64,000 bases of DNA from Acuticoccus sp039034015. Its GTDB lineage: Bacteria; Pseudomonadota; Alphaproteobacteria; Rhizobiales; Amorphaceae. The translations under genes were made by a program, and so were the position numbers. The notes under the pieces were generated by a model, which was given only the letters and a program-made list of their open reading frames with translations, searched no databases and had not been told where the DNA came from. Below are positions 8,823 through 17,119 of this stretch, in pieces (position 1 is the first letter of the stretch; every line of letters begins with the position of its first letter). The stretch is taken from contig JBCCBM010000001.1 of assembly GCA_039034015.1 (NCBI GenBank), forward strand, positions 62,001 to 126,000, in the 5' to 3' direction.

Positions 8823-10102
8823 CCTCACGGTTTTCCCGCCCCACCCATCGACGCTCCGGGTGGTTCGGAGGGTTTGGCATTCGCCGCTCGCCAAACACGG
8901 GCCTGGACCGTTGCACCATCGTTTCCCGGCCCCTGCGGCACCGGTTGGGTCGCCCGATTGGCGCGATGTTGGGCGGTGTCCGTGGGTTGGCGCCGTTGCG
9001 TCTCGGCCAAGGCTGGCAAAGGTCGTGGCGCCGGGGCTCCCGCCGGGACGTTTTCTTCTGCTGCGGCTCGGGCTGGCTCGCCATCGTGGGGGTGTTTGCG
9101 GGAGAGTGCCGTCGCGTCTCAACCAAGGCCGTTAAAGTCGCGGCGTCGGGGCTCCGGCCGGACCACTCCGTGCCGATGTGGCGCCGGTTCGGACGGGATG
9201 TGGGCCGACGTTGGGGAGTGTTCGCGGGTGGGCGCCAAAGCTGGCGAAGTCGTGGCGAGGGGCGCCTGGGGCCGGGACGTTCTCTGCGGCTGCGGCGCCG
9301 GTTGGGTCAGCGTGATGGACGCGGTGTAGGGCGGCGTCGGGGGCTCCGTGCGGGACGTTCTCCGCGGGTGCGGCGCTGGTGGGTCAGGACGACAGGCGCC
9401 GTCGTTGGCGGTGTTGGTGAGTGGGTGCGCTCGGGTCTCAGTCATGGCTGTCAAACTTGTGGCGTCGGCGCTTCGGCCGGGGGGGGGGGGTTCTCCGCCG
9501 ATGCGACGCGGTTGGGCCGGCATGGTGGGCGGCGTTGTTGGGTGGGCGCCGTTGCGTCTCGGCCAAGGCTGGCAACGTCGCGGCGTCAGGGCCTCGGCCG
9601 GGACATTTCCTGCCGATGTGGCGCGGGTTCGGACGCCATGTCGGGCGGCGTTGGCCGTCGGGCGCCGTCGCGTCTCCGCCCAGCGGGCAAAGCTCCGGGG
9701 CAGGGCGCTTGGGTTGGCGCATTCTCTGCCGATGCAGCGTGGGTTGGTCCGGCCCGATGGACCCCGCGGCGGGCAGTCGTTGAAGGTGGGCGGAAAGGCT
9801 CTGAGGCCAGTCCGTCAAGGTTGCCGCGCCGGGCGATTGGCCGGCGGCTGGACTGGGCCGGGGTTCGGACGCCGCGCGTGCTGGTGTTCAGAAAAACAGC
9901 GCCACTGTCGCAAAGGGCGATGGCTGCACGAACCCTTGCGCGCACGGCGTGCTTTGAGCGGAACGATCGGTCGAAGGCGATGGCTGTGTCGAGTGGCTTC
10001 GTTCGCCGGCCGGCGAGGGGATTGGGTGAACCAGGGGGCGCGGCCCATAGCAGATCAACGCGCGAGAGATATTCCGGAAACACCGGCGGGCGGCCCGCCG
10101 CG
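8823..10102. other. 1.28-kb tract without a credible gene
   Basis: No convincing gene was found here. Open frames run through on both strands, but this is expected in G+C-rich DNA, and their products are Arg/Pro/Gly-rich without domains. The part from about 8990 to 9790 is a degenerate direct repeat, listed separately. The stretch from about 9880 to 10102 is less repetitive and shows no RNA gene. The convergent racemase gene ends at 10103. Confidence 0.6.
8990..9790. repeat. Degenerate tandem repeat, period about 116 bp
   Basis: About seven imperfect head-to-tail copies share the order CGTCTCGGCCAAGGCTGG, then GGCTCCGGCCGGGACGTTTTC, then GCCGATGTGGCGCGGGTTCGG, then a G/T-rich tail ending GGTGGGCGCC. 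The CGTCTC anchor occurs at 8999, 9115, 9555 and 9671, always 116 bp apart within adjacent pairs. Copies aligned by CCAAGGCTGG begin at about 9007, 9123, 9235, 9443 and 9563, with a truncated copy near 9338. The period is not a multiple of three, which argues against a protein repeat. A run of twelve G residues lies at 9479-9490. Confidence 0.7.
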
Positions 10103-10873
10103 TCACCCGCTTCGCGCGGCGTGGGGGCCGCCGCCGGTGCCGGCGCACAGCCCGGCGTGAAACCAGTGCACGAAGTCGACCATGGTGTGGACCGGGCGGC
10201 CGGTGGCGGCGTGGATTGCGCCGGCGTAAGGGGTCATGTTGGTGCATTCAAGCACAATCGCGCCAACATCCGCATGGTCGGCCACAAGGCGTTCGGCGGC
10301 CGCAACATTGTCGGCCTCGGCGGCGGCGATGTTGAGCGTTGGGGCGTCTGACAGGATCGCCTTTGTGAACTCCGCGCCGCCCTCGGTGGTGCCAATGGGG
10401 GTGCCCTCCGGGACACCGGCGGCGGAAAGGTGTTGGGGCGTGAGCGTGGAGCCGGAGATTGTCAAAATTCCGGCGCGCTGGCCGGGCGGCAGGCAGGCGT
10501 TCACCAGGCGCACTTGCATCAAGGACGAGGCGGCGACGGGGAGTTTTACCGCGGCGGCGAGCTCGGTTTGGAAGAGCGAGAGGAAGCCGCAGTTGGTGGT
10601 GATCCCGAGGGCGCCGTGGCGTTTGAGGTCGTGGGCGGCCGCGATGAAGCGGGGGAGGAGGGCGGCCGGGTCACGCCGGACAACACGGTGGGGCGAGGCG
10701 CCGTCCACCAGGCGATACTGGACGGGAAAGGGGAAGGTGGCCGCGTTCCCCATGTCACCGACAATGCGGGGAAAGCGCGCGTCGAGCATCAAGATGCCGA
10801 GGGGGGCGCCGTAGATGGGCCGGCCGCCGCGCACGATCATGGGGCGTTGCGCCGGCGGGTTTTCCTCTGCCAC
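10103..10873 (-). CDS. Aspartate/glutamate (hydantoin) racemase-family protein
   Basis: This 256-aa protein belongs to the cofactor-independent two-cysteine racemase family. The two catalytic-type cysteines are visible in TTNCGFLS (about residue 96) and VLECTNM (about residue 210). The substrate is not readable from sequence. The frame starts with GTG at 10873. The ATG at 10840 (MIVRGGRP) is an alternative that would leave more room for promoters. It is divergent from, and only 26 bp from, the TPP enzyme gene, so the two are probably co-regulated. A role in handling a D- or L-amino acid-like substrate of the neighbouring flavoenzyme is inference. Confidence 0.82.
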   Translation of the reverse strand: MAEENPPAQRPMIVRGGRPIYGAPLGILMLDARFPRIVGDMGNAATFPFPVQYRLVDGASPHRVVRRDPAALLPRFIAAAHDLKRHGALGITTNCGFLSLFQTELAAAVKLPVAASSLMQVRLVNACLPPGQRAGILTISGSTLTPQHLSAAGVPEGTPIGTTEGGAEFTKAILSDAPTLNIAAAEADNVAAAERLVADHADVGAIVLECTNMTPYAGAIHAATGRPVHTMVDFVHWFHAGLCAGTGGGPHAARSG

Positions 10874-10899
10874 ACTCGGGCGGACGAAGCGGAGCGTTT

Positions 10900-12585
10900 A
10901 TGGCCACAAACCGAATGACCGGCGCAGAGGCCATGGTGCGCCTTCTGGAGGCCTATCAGGTCGATCACATTTTTGGCCTTTGCGGGGACACGACCCTTCC
11001 GTTTTACGATGCGATGGCCCGCCTGTCCCCGCCCATCGCCCACATTTTGACCCGGGATGAGCGGCATGCGGCCTATATGGCCGATGGATACGCGCGGGTG
11101 ACGGGCAAGCCTGGCGTGTGCGAGGGCCCGTCCGGCGGCGGCGCCACTTATATTTTGCCGGGCGTTGTGGAGGCGAACGAGAGTTCGATCCCTATTCTGG
11201 CGATCACGACCGATGTTGCGACGTCCTCCCGCGGAAAATACCCGCTGACGGAGCTTGATCAGACGGCGCTTTTTGCCCCGCTCACCAAGTGGAACGCGCC
11301 GCTGGAGAGTGCGGCGCGCTTGCCGGCCACCGTGCGCACAGCGTTTCGCGCGATGACGACGGGGCGGCCGGGCGCGGTGCACCTCTCCTTCCCGTTCGAC
11401 ACGCAAAAGGGCGCGGTGGACGAGGCGGATGTTTATGCTGACCCGCGCCACACTGCGTTTCCGGCCGAGCGGGCCGCGCCCGACCCGCTCGCCATTGAGG
11501 CGGCGGCGGATCGGCTGGCAGCCGCAAAGCACCCGGTGATTGTGTGCGGCGGGGGGCCGGTGATTGCCGGCGCGTTCGAGGCGCTGGAGCGGGTGGCTGA
11601 GCGGCTGCAAGCGCCCATCGCGACCTCCGTGTCCGGTCAGGGCGCGGTGGCGGAGACCCATGCGCTCGCGGTGGGGGTTGTGGGGTCGAACGGCGGCGTG
11701 CCGGCGACCCGCGCGGTGGTGGAGGGGGCCGATTGCGTGCTCTTTGTGGGCTGCCGGGCGGGCTCGGTCACCACCGAGCGGTGGCGTGTGCCGGCCGGCG
11801 CGGGGATCGTCCACATTGATGCGGACCCGATGGTGGTGGGCGCGAACTATGCCACCGATGCTGCGATTGTGGCTGATGCGGACCTTGCGCTGCGGGCGCT
11901 GGACGCGGCCCTTGCCACCCGGGAGTGCGCGGGCCGGGATGGGGCGGGAAAGGCCGCCGCGGCGTGGGCGGCCAAGCGCGCCGCCTTTGCGCCCCTTGCG
12001 GCCTCCGATGCGCGGCCGATCCGGCCTGAGCGGGTGATTGCAACGCTGAGCGATGTGCTCGACCCTGATGCGATCATCGTGGCCGACCCGGGGACGCCCT
12101 GCCCTTATGTGTCGGCGCACTATCGGTTTCCCCGGGCGGGGCGGCATTTTATCACCAACCGCGCGCACGGGGCGCTCGGCTATGCGCTGGCGGCGGCCAT
12201 GGGCGCGCACTTTGGCCGGCCGGGGGTGAAGACGGTGGCGCTGATGGGCGACGGCTCGTTCAACTTTGCCTGTGGCGAGCTGGAGACTGTGGTGCGCCAC
12301 AACTTGCCGATCGCGATGATTGTCTTCTCCAACGCCACCTTCGGGTGGATCAAGGCGGGGCAGAACGCGGGCTTTGGCCAGCGGTTCCACAATGTGGACT
12401 TTTCGCGCACCGACCATGCGGCGGTTGCCGCAGCGTTTGGCGTGCGGGCGTTTCGTGTGGAGGACCCGGCGGAGCTTTCCGCGGCGCTGCGGGCGGCGGT
12501 TGCGCACGATGGGCCGGCGTTTGTGGATGTGGTGTCCCAGCCGCTGCATGAGGCGGCAGCGCCCGTCTCGGAGTGGATTGCGTGA
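10900..12585 (+). CDS. Thiamine diphosphate-dependent enzyme, acetolactate synthase-like
   Basis: This 561-aa protein has the three-domain architecture of the acetolactate synthase/2-oxoacid decarboxylase superfamily. The catalytic glutamate is in RDERHAAYMADGYARVTG (about residue 53). The thiamine-diphosphate/Mg motif starts GDGSFNF near residue 450 and ends at the asparagine of IVFSN. A central domain (CGGGPVIAGA) sits between the two TPP domains. No small regulatory subunit gene is adjacent, which argues against biosynthetic acetolactate synthase. The context (racemase, flavoenzyme, TRAP transporter) suggests decarboxylation or ligation of a 2-oxo acid in catabolism. The substrate is unknown. 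GGAG at 10891 supports the ATG. Confidence 0.87.
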   Translation: MATNRMTGAEAMVRLLEAYQVDHIFGLCGDTTLPFYDAMARLSPPIAHILTRDERHAAYMADGYARVTGKPGVCEGPSGGGATYILPGVVEANESSIPILAITTDVATSSRGKYPLTELDQTALFAPLTKWNAPLESAARLPATVRTAFRAMTTGRPGAVHLSFPFDTQKGAVDEADVYADPRHTAFPAERAAPDPLAIEAAADRLAAAKHPVIVCGGGPVIAGAFEALERVAERLQAPIATSVSGQGAVAETHALAVGVVGSNGGVPATRAVVEGADCVLFVGCRAGSVTTERWRVPAGAGIVHIDADPMVVGANYATDAAIVADADLALRALDAALATRECAGRDGAGKAAAAWAAKRAAFAPLAASDARPIRPERVIATLSDVLDPDAIIVADPGTPCPYVSAHYRFPRAGRHFITNRAHGALGYALAAAMGAHFGRPGVKTVALMGDGSFNFACGELETVVRHNLPIAMIVFSNATFGWIKAGQNAGFGQRFHNVDFSRTDHAAVAAAFGVRAFRVEDPAELSAALRAAVAHDGPAFVDVVSQPLHEAAAPVSEWIA

Positions 12586-12619
12586 GGGCGTGGCCCCGAC
12601 CTTGCAACATGGTGCAGTG

Positions 12620-13855
12620 ATGAAAACGGTTGTCATCGGTGCAGGCATTGTGGGGGTTTCGACGGCGCTTTATTTGCGCCGCGCGGGGCATGATGTCGTG
12701 TTGGTGGATCGGCTCGGCCCGGGTGAGGGCACCAGTTATGGGAACGCTGGGGTGCTCGCCTCGTGCTCGGTGGTGCCGGTGACGGGGCCTGGCCTTCTCC
12801 GCAAAGCGCCAAAAATGCTGTTCGACCGGAATGAGCCGCTTTTCGTGAAGTGGGGCTATTTGCCAAAGCTTGCGCCTTGGCTGCGCCAATATCTCTCCCA
12901 CGCCAACGAGGCGGACACGCGGCGCATTGCGGCGGGGCTTGCCGGTCTGGTTCCCGGCAGTTTGGAGGAGCATCAGCGGCTTGCGGAGGGGTCGCCGGCG
13001 GCGCGCCACATTGTCCCATCCGACTATTGCTTTGGCTACGCCGACGAGGCGCGCTTTGCCGCCGATGGCCTGGCATGGTCGCTGCGGCGGGCGCACGGAT
13101 TTTCGTGGCGGGTGATGACCGGGGCGGCGGTGCAGGACTATGACCCAGAGCTGTCGGATGCGGTGGGCTGCCTGGTGGCGGTGCCGGGCCATGGGCACAT
13201 CACCGACCCTGGTGGCTATTTGAAGGCGCTTGCGGCGACGGCGGCCGGGGAGGGTGTCTCGCTCATTAAAGGCGATGCGGAAGCGGTCGCGCGCGAGGGC
13301 GGCGCGGTGAGCGGCGTGCGCATCTCTGGCGAGACGGTTCCGGCGGATGCGGTGGTGGTCGCGACCGGTGTGTGGTCGGGGCCGTTGGCGAAGGACCTTG
13401 GGCTTCGCGTGCCGCTGGAGAGTGAGCGGGGCTATCACCTTGAGCTTTTGGAACCATCGGCGATGCCGCGGGCGCCGGTGATGATTGCGGCGGGCAAATT
13501 CGTTGCGACGCCCATGGAAGGGCGCGTCCGTTTGGCGGGGATTGTGGAGTTTGGGGGGCTGAAGGCGCCGCCCTCGGAGGCGCCGTTTCAGCTTTTGGAG
13601 CGGGCGTTTCGGGCCGCAATGCCGGGGGTCTCGTGGGGGGAGATGCGGCGCTGGATGGGGCATCGGCCGGCGCCGTCCGACAGTCTTCCTTTGGTTGGCC
13701 CCGTGCCGGGCGTCAAAGGCGCGTTTTTGGGGTTTGGGCATCACCACATCGGGCTGACCGCGGGGCCGAAAACGGGGCGGTTGTTGTCGATGATGGTGTC
13801 GGGGGCGCGCTTGAACGTTGACATGGCGCCCTTCGCGCCCGCACGTTTCGCATGA
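12620..13855 (+). CDS. FAD-dependent D-amino-acid dehydrogenase-like oxidoreductase (DAO family)
   Basis: This 411-aa flavoprotein starts with a Rossmann FAD-binding motif (VVIGAGIVGVSTALYLRRAG, residues 4-23). The DadA-like element GTSYGNAGVLA follows, and the C-terminal FAD motif is GFGHHHIGLTAGPKTGRL. The family oxidises D-amino acids or glycine-like amines to 2-oxo acids, passing electrons to the respiratory chain or oxygen. The frame is open upstream to 12320, inside the TPP gene. The ATG at 12620 matches the family N-terminus. It lies 34 bp after the TPP enzyme and directly before the TRAP genes. Feeding a 2-oxo acid to the TPP enzyme is inference. Confidence 0.87.
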   Translation: MKTVVIGAGIVGVSTALYLRRAGHDVVLVDRLGPGEGTSYGNAGVLASCSVVPVTGPGLLRKAPKMLFDRNEPLFVKWGYLPKLAPWLRQYLSHANEADTRRIAAGLAGLVPGSLEEHQRLAEGSPAARHIVPSDYCFGYADEARFAADGLAWSLRRAHGFSWRVMTGAAVQDYDPELSDAVGCLVAVPGHGHITDPGGYLKALAATAAGEGVSLIKGDAEAVAREGGAVSGVRISGETVPADAVVVATGVWSGPLAKDLGLRVPLESERGYHLELLEPSAMPRAPVMIAAGKFVATPMEGRVRLAGIVEFGGLKAPPSEAPFQLLERAFRAAMPGVSWGEMRRWMGHRPAPSDSLPLVGPVPGVKGAFLGFGHHHIGLTAGPKTGRLLSMMVSGARLNVDMAPFAPARFA

Positions 13856-13899
13856 CCATTATCAAAAGCGGCGGACAAGCCGCGGATAGGGACAGAGCA

Positions 13900-14868
13900 A
13901 TGAAAACACTCCTGGTTTCCACCACGGCGCTGGCCTGCGTCGTCTCCGGCGCCGCGTTCGCCGAAAAGTGGGACATGCCGATGGCCTACTCGGCGTCCAA
14001 CTACCACTCTGAAGTGGGTGCAAATTTTGCCGCCTGCGTGACCGAGGCGACCGGTGGCGCCATTGAGGTTGCGACCCACCCGTCGGGCTCGCTCTTCCCC
14101 GGCAACCAGATCAAGCGCGCCGTCCAGACCGGCCAGGCGCCCATCGGCGAGCGGCTGTTGTCGGCCCACCAAAACGAAAATGTTCTGTTTGGGTACGATT
14201 CGATCCCATTCCTCGCAACGTCGTTTGAAGATCACGACAAGCTTTATGAAGCTGCGAAGGGGACGATTGCTGGGCTGCTGGCCGACCAGGGCCTGACGTA
14301 TCTTTATTCTGTACCGTGGCCGCCCCAGGGGCTTTACTTCAAAAAGCCTGTGGACAGCGTTGCGGACATGGAAGGCGTAAAATTCCGCTCCTACAACAAC
14401 GCAACCGCGCGGCTGGCGGAGCTGACCGACATGTTGCCGGTGCAGATTGAGGCGGCCGAAATTTCGCAAGCGTTTGCGACGGGTGTTGCTGAGTCCATGA
14501 TTTCGTCGGGCGCGACGGGGTATGACCGTAAGGTTTGGGAGAGCCTCACCCACTTTTACGAGGTGGATGCTTGGCTGCCGCGCAACACCGTCTTCGTGAA
14601 CACGTCTGTGTGGGATGGTGTGTCTGACGAGAACAAGGCGGCCATCACCGATTGTGCGGGGAAGGCCGCGGCTGAGGGCCTACAGCGCGCGAAGGATTAT
14701 ACAAGCTTCACGCTGGAGCAGCTGGCCGAGAATGGGATGAGCGTGACGCCCCCGTCCGACGGGCTTGCCGGTGAGCTGCGCGAGGTGGGCAACACCATGA
14801 CCACCGAGTGGCTCGAGGGCGCCGGTGATGCGGGCGCGGCGATCATCGACGCCTACCGCGGCAACTAA
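13900..14868 (+). CDS. dctP: TRAP transporter substrate-binding protein (DctP family)
   Basis: This 322-aa periplasmic binding protein of a tripartite TRAP transporter has a cleavable signal peptide (ALACVVSGAAFAE). The mature part shows the DctP fold with the conserved arginine of GVKFRSYN, which normally contacts the ligand carboxylate. The frame begins at 13852, but the ATG at 13900 (MKTLLVSTT) gives the proper signal peptide. It is followed at once by a strong hairpin terminator before the membrane subunits, as expected when the binding protein is needed in excess. The ligand is unknown, probably an organic acid or amino acid. Confidence 0.93.
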   Translation: MKTLLVSTTALACVVSGAAFAEKWDMPMAYSASNYHSEVGANFAACVTEATGGAIEVATHPSGSLFPGNQIKRAVQTGQAPIGERLLSAHQNENVLFGYDSIPFLATSFEDHDKLYEAAKGTIAGLLADQGLTYLYSVPWPPQGLYFKKPVDSVADMEGVKFRSYNNATARLAELTDMLPVQIEAAEISQAFATGVAESMISSGATGYDRKVWESLTHFYEVDAWLPRNTVFVNTSVWDGVSDENKAAITDCAGKAAAEGLQRAKDYTSFTLEQLAENGMSVTPPSDGLAGELREVGNTMTTEWLEGAGDAGAAIIDAYRGN

Positions 14869-14874
14869 GTCTTG

Positions 14875-14902
14875 AAGGGGTCGGGCAACCGGCCCCTTTT
14901 TT
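14875..14902 (+). terminator. Rho-independent terminator inside the TRAP operon
   Basis: A 10-bp stem (AAGGGGTCGG with CCGGCCCCTT, one G-T wobble) is closed by a GCAA loop and runs into TTTTTT. It begins 6 nt after the dctP stop and ends 16 nt before the dctQ start. Partial termination here would give more dctP than dctQM mRNA. Confidence 0.85.
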
Positions 14903-14918
14903 CTGTGCGAGGGGCACC

Positions 14919-15446
14919 TTGAAGCGATCGATCCGCGCCGTGTTGGACGGCATATACTTCACCGGCGGCATTTTGGCGGCCCTTTGCCTCATCGCCATCC
15001 TCATTTTGATTGTGCTGCAGATGCTGGCGCGGTGGACGGGCGAGGTGTTTCCCGGCGCGCCTGACTATGCGGGCTATGCGATGGCGGCGGCCTCGTTTTT
15101 CGCGTTTGCCCATGCGCTGAACAGGGGGGCGCACATTCGCGTCTCGCTGCTTCTGAACAGTGTGGGGCCGCGGGCGCGGCGCGTGATTGAGATCTGGTGT
15201 TTTGGCATCGCGACGGCGCTGGCCTGGTATTTCGTCTACTATTCGATCCGCTTCATCTATTGGTCGTGGAAGTTCAACGACATCAGCCAGGGGCCGGATG
15301 CGACACCGCTGTGGATCCCGCAGCTTGCGGTGGTGACGGGCGGCTTTGTGCTGGCCCTTGCGCTCACCGACAACTTGATCAGCCTGTTTACGGACGGTGA
15401 CCACCGCATGAAAGCGAATGTGGTCGAAGGCACGACTGGAGAATAG
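14919..15446 (+). CDS. dctQ: TRAP transporter small permease (DctQ)
   Basis: This 175-aa membrane protein has four hydrophobic helices (about residues 13-37, 50-67, 90-112 and 138-158), the DctQ pattern. It carries the family-type segment LNRGAHIRVSLLL between helices 2 and 3. The start is TTG preceded by GAGGGG at 14909-14914. It lies directly before dctM, with which it forms the membrane complex that imports substrate using the sodium gradient. Confidence 0.92.
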   Translation: MKRSIRAVLDGIYFTGGILAALCLIAILILIVLQMLARWTGEVFPGAPDYAGYAMAAASFFAFAHALNRGAHIRVSLLLNSVGPRARRVIEIWCFGIATALAWYFVYYSIRFIYWSWKFNDISQGPDATPLWIPQLAVVTGGFVLALALTDNLISLFTDGDHRMKANVVEGTTGE

Positions 15447-15448
15447 TC

Positions 15449-16759
15449 TTGGAAAACGTCTCCATCATCGCGCTTTTTCTGTTCGTCCTGTTCCTCTTCC
15501 TCGGCACGGGAGTGTGGATTGGCCTGGCGCTGCTTGGCGTCGCCTTTGTGGGCATGGAGCTTTTCACAACGCGGCCCACGGGCGACGCAATGCTCACCAC
15601 CGTGTGGGCGGCGTCCTCTTCGTGGACGTTGACGGCGCTTCCGCTCTTCATCTGGATGGGGGAGGTGCTTTATCGCACGCGCCTGTCGGAGGACATGTTT
15701 CGCGGGCTTTCGCCCTGGCTGCGCTCGCTCCCCGGCGGGTTGGTGCACACCAATATTGTGGGCTGCACAATCTTCGCAGCGGTCTCGGGCTCGTCGGCGG
15801 CGACGCTCACCACGGTGGGCAAGATGTCGATCCCCGAACTTCGCAAGCGCAACTACCCTGAAACGATGGTGATTGGCACCTTGGCGGGGGCGGCAACGTT
15901 GGGGCTGATGATCCCACCGTCGCTGACATTGATTGTTTATGGGGTGACCATCAACGAATCAATCACAAAGCTGTTCATCGCCGGGATTTTGCCAGGGCTC
16001 GTCTTGGCGGTGATGTTTATGGCGTACGTCGCGATCTACTCCAAGATTTCGCGAAAATGGTCGCCCAACCCCGAACCGCCCATGACCATGGGCGAGCGGC
16101 TTGCCAATTCGCGCTTCCTGATCCCGGTGATCTTGCTGATCATGGTGGTGATCGGGTCCATGTACTTGGGCTATGCGACGGCGACGGAGGCGGCCGCGTT
16201 TGGCGTCATTGGCTCCTTGGTGCTCGCGGCGGCGCAAGGCTCGCTCACCTGGAAGACGTTTACCGAAAGCTTGATGGGGGCAACCCGCACCTCCGCGATG
16301 ATTGCGCTCATCTTGGCGGGCGCGGCGTTTTTGTCGCTTGCGATGGGGTTTACGGGGCTGCCGCGGGGGCTTGCGGATTTGATTGCGCAGATGGAGCTGA
16401 CGCGGTTTGAACTTTTGATGGTTCTCCTCGTCTTTTACATCATCCTAGGGTGCTTTTTGGACGGGATTTCTTCGGTTGTGCTCACCATGGCGGTTGTGGA
16501 GCCGATGGTGCGTCAGGCGGGGATTGATATTATCTGGTTCGGCATCTTCATTGTTGTTGTGGTGGAAATGGCGCAGATCACGCCGCCGATCGGGTTCAAC
16601 CTTTTTGTGCTCCAGGGGATGACGAACCATGAGATGACGTTCATCGCCCGCGCCGCGATCCCGATGTTTTTGATCATGGTGCTGATGGTGTTCGTTCTGA
16701 TCTTTTTCCCGGAGATTGCGACGTGGCTGCCGGAGAACATGCGGGCTGCGCCTGGATAA
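15449..16759 (+). CDS. dctM: TRAP transporter large permease (DctM)
   Basis: This 436-aa protein has about twelve hydrophobic helices and DctM-type motifs, such as AAVSGSSAATLTTVGKMSIP and LGLMIPPSLTLIVYGV. It is the ion-coupled transport subunit. It begins with TTG two bases after the dctQ stop, preceded by GGAG at 15438-15441. Both membrane subunits using TTG would lower their translation relative to dctP, which begins with ATG. Confidence 0.94.
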   Translation: MENVSIIALFLFVLFLFLGTGVWIGLALLGVAFVGMELFTTRPTGDAMLTTVWAASSSWTLTALPLFIWMGEVLYRTRLSEDMFRGLSPWLRSLPGGLVHTNIVGCTIFAAVSGSSAATLTTVGKMSIPELRKRNYPETMVIGTLAGAATLGLMIPPSLTLIVYGVTINESITKLFIAGILPGLVLAVMFMAYVAIYSKISRKWSPNPEPPMTMGERLANSRFLIPVILLIMVVIGSMYLGYATATEAAAFGVIGSLVLAAAQGSLTWKTFTESLMGATRTSAMIALILAGAAFLSLAMGFTGLPRGLADLIAQMELTRFELLMVLLVFYIILGCFLDGISSVVLTMAVVEPMVRQAGIDIIWFGIFIVVVVEMAQITPPIGFNLFVLQGMTNHEMTFIARAAIPMFLIMVLMVFVLIFFPEIATWLPENMRAAPG

Positions 16760-16860
16760 CGCACACTTTCACCTTGCTGGAATCGCCGTGGCGTGGTGCA
16801 TCTTTCCGCGCACCCCGGCGTTTGGTCTGGGAGTGACGATCGCGTGATGAGTGCCGCCCA

Positions 16861-17034
16861 ATGACTGTCGCCAGCCCGTGCACGAAGGTTTGCAGCATCG
16901 ACCCTGCCACGCGGATTTGCCGTGGCTGCGCGCGCTCGATCGATGAGATCACCGCATGGGCGTCCATGAGCGTTGCCGAGCAGCGCGCCCTGTTGGTTGA
17001 GCTTGCCACGCGCCAAGTGACCACACCCGCCTGA
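16861..17034 (+). CDS. DUF1289 small cysteine-rich protein
   Basis: This 57-aa protein has the complete DUF1289 signature: SPCTKVCSID at residues 5-14, then CRGCARSIDEI at 20-30 and a tryptophan soon after. The four cysteines (residues 7, 11, 20, 23) are spaced as in proteins predicted to hold an Fe-S cluster or metal. The function is unknown. No strong ribosome-binding site precedes the ATG. A GC hairpin (17051-17074, GATGGCGC with GCGCCATC) lies downstream without a T tract. Confidence 0.85.
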   Translation: MTVASPCTKVCSIDPATRICRGCARSIDEITAWASMSVAEQRALLVELATRQVTTPA

Positions 17035-17119
17035 GCCGAGGCTTTTTCGCGATGGCGCCCGGGGGCGCGCCATCCCACCTAAGGGGCATTGCTTTTTGCC
17101 TTTCTTAGGAGCGTTTGCA

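Noticed and set aside
8789..10351. A 520-aa open frame on the plus strand and other frames across the repeat tract
   Set aside because: The products are Arg/Gly/Pro-rich, lack domains and run through the end of the racemase gene. The repeat period is not a multiple of three.
10900..12585. Sulfoacetaldehyde acetyltransferase (Xsc) and a taurine pathway
   Set aside because: A TRAP transporter and flavoenzyme are also found with taurine genes, but the N-terminal and active-site segments differ from Xsc, and no phosphotransacetylase is adjacent.
17051..17074. Terminator after DUF1289
   Set aside because: The stem is good but no T tract follows, so it is recorded only as a hairpin.
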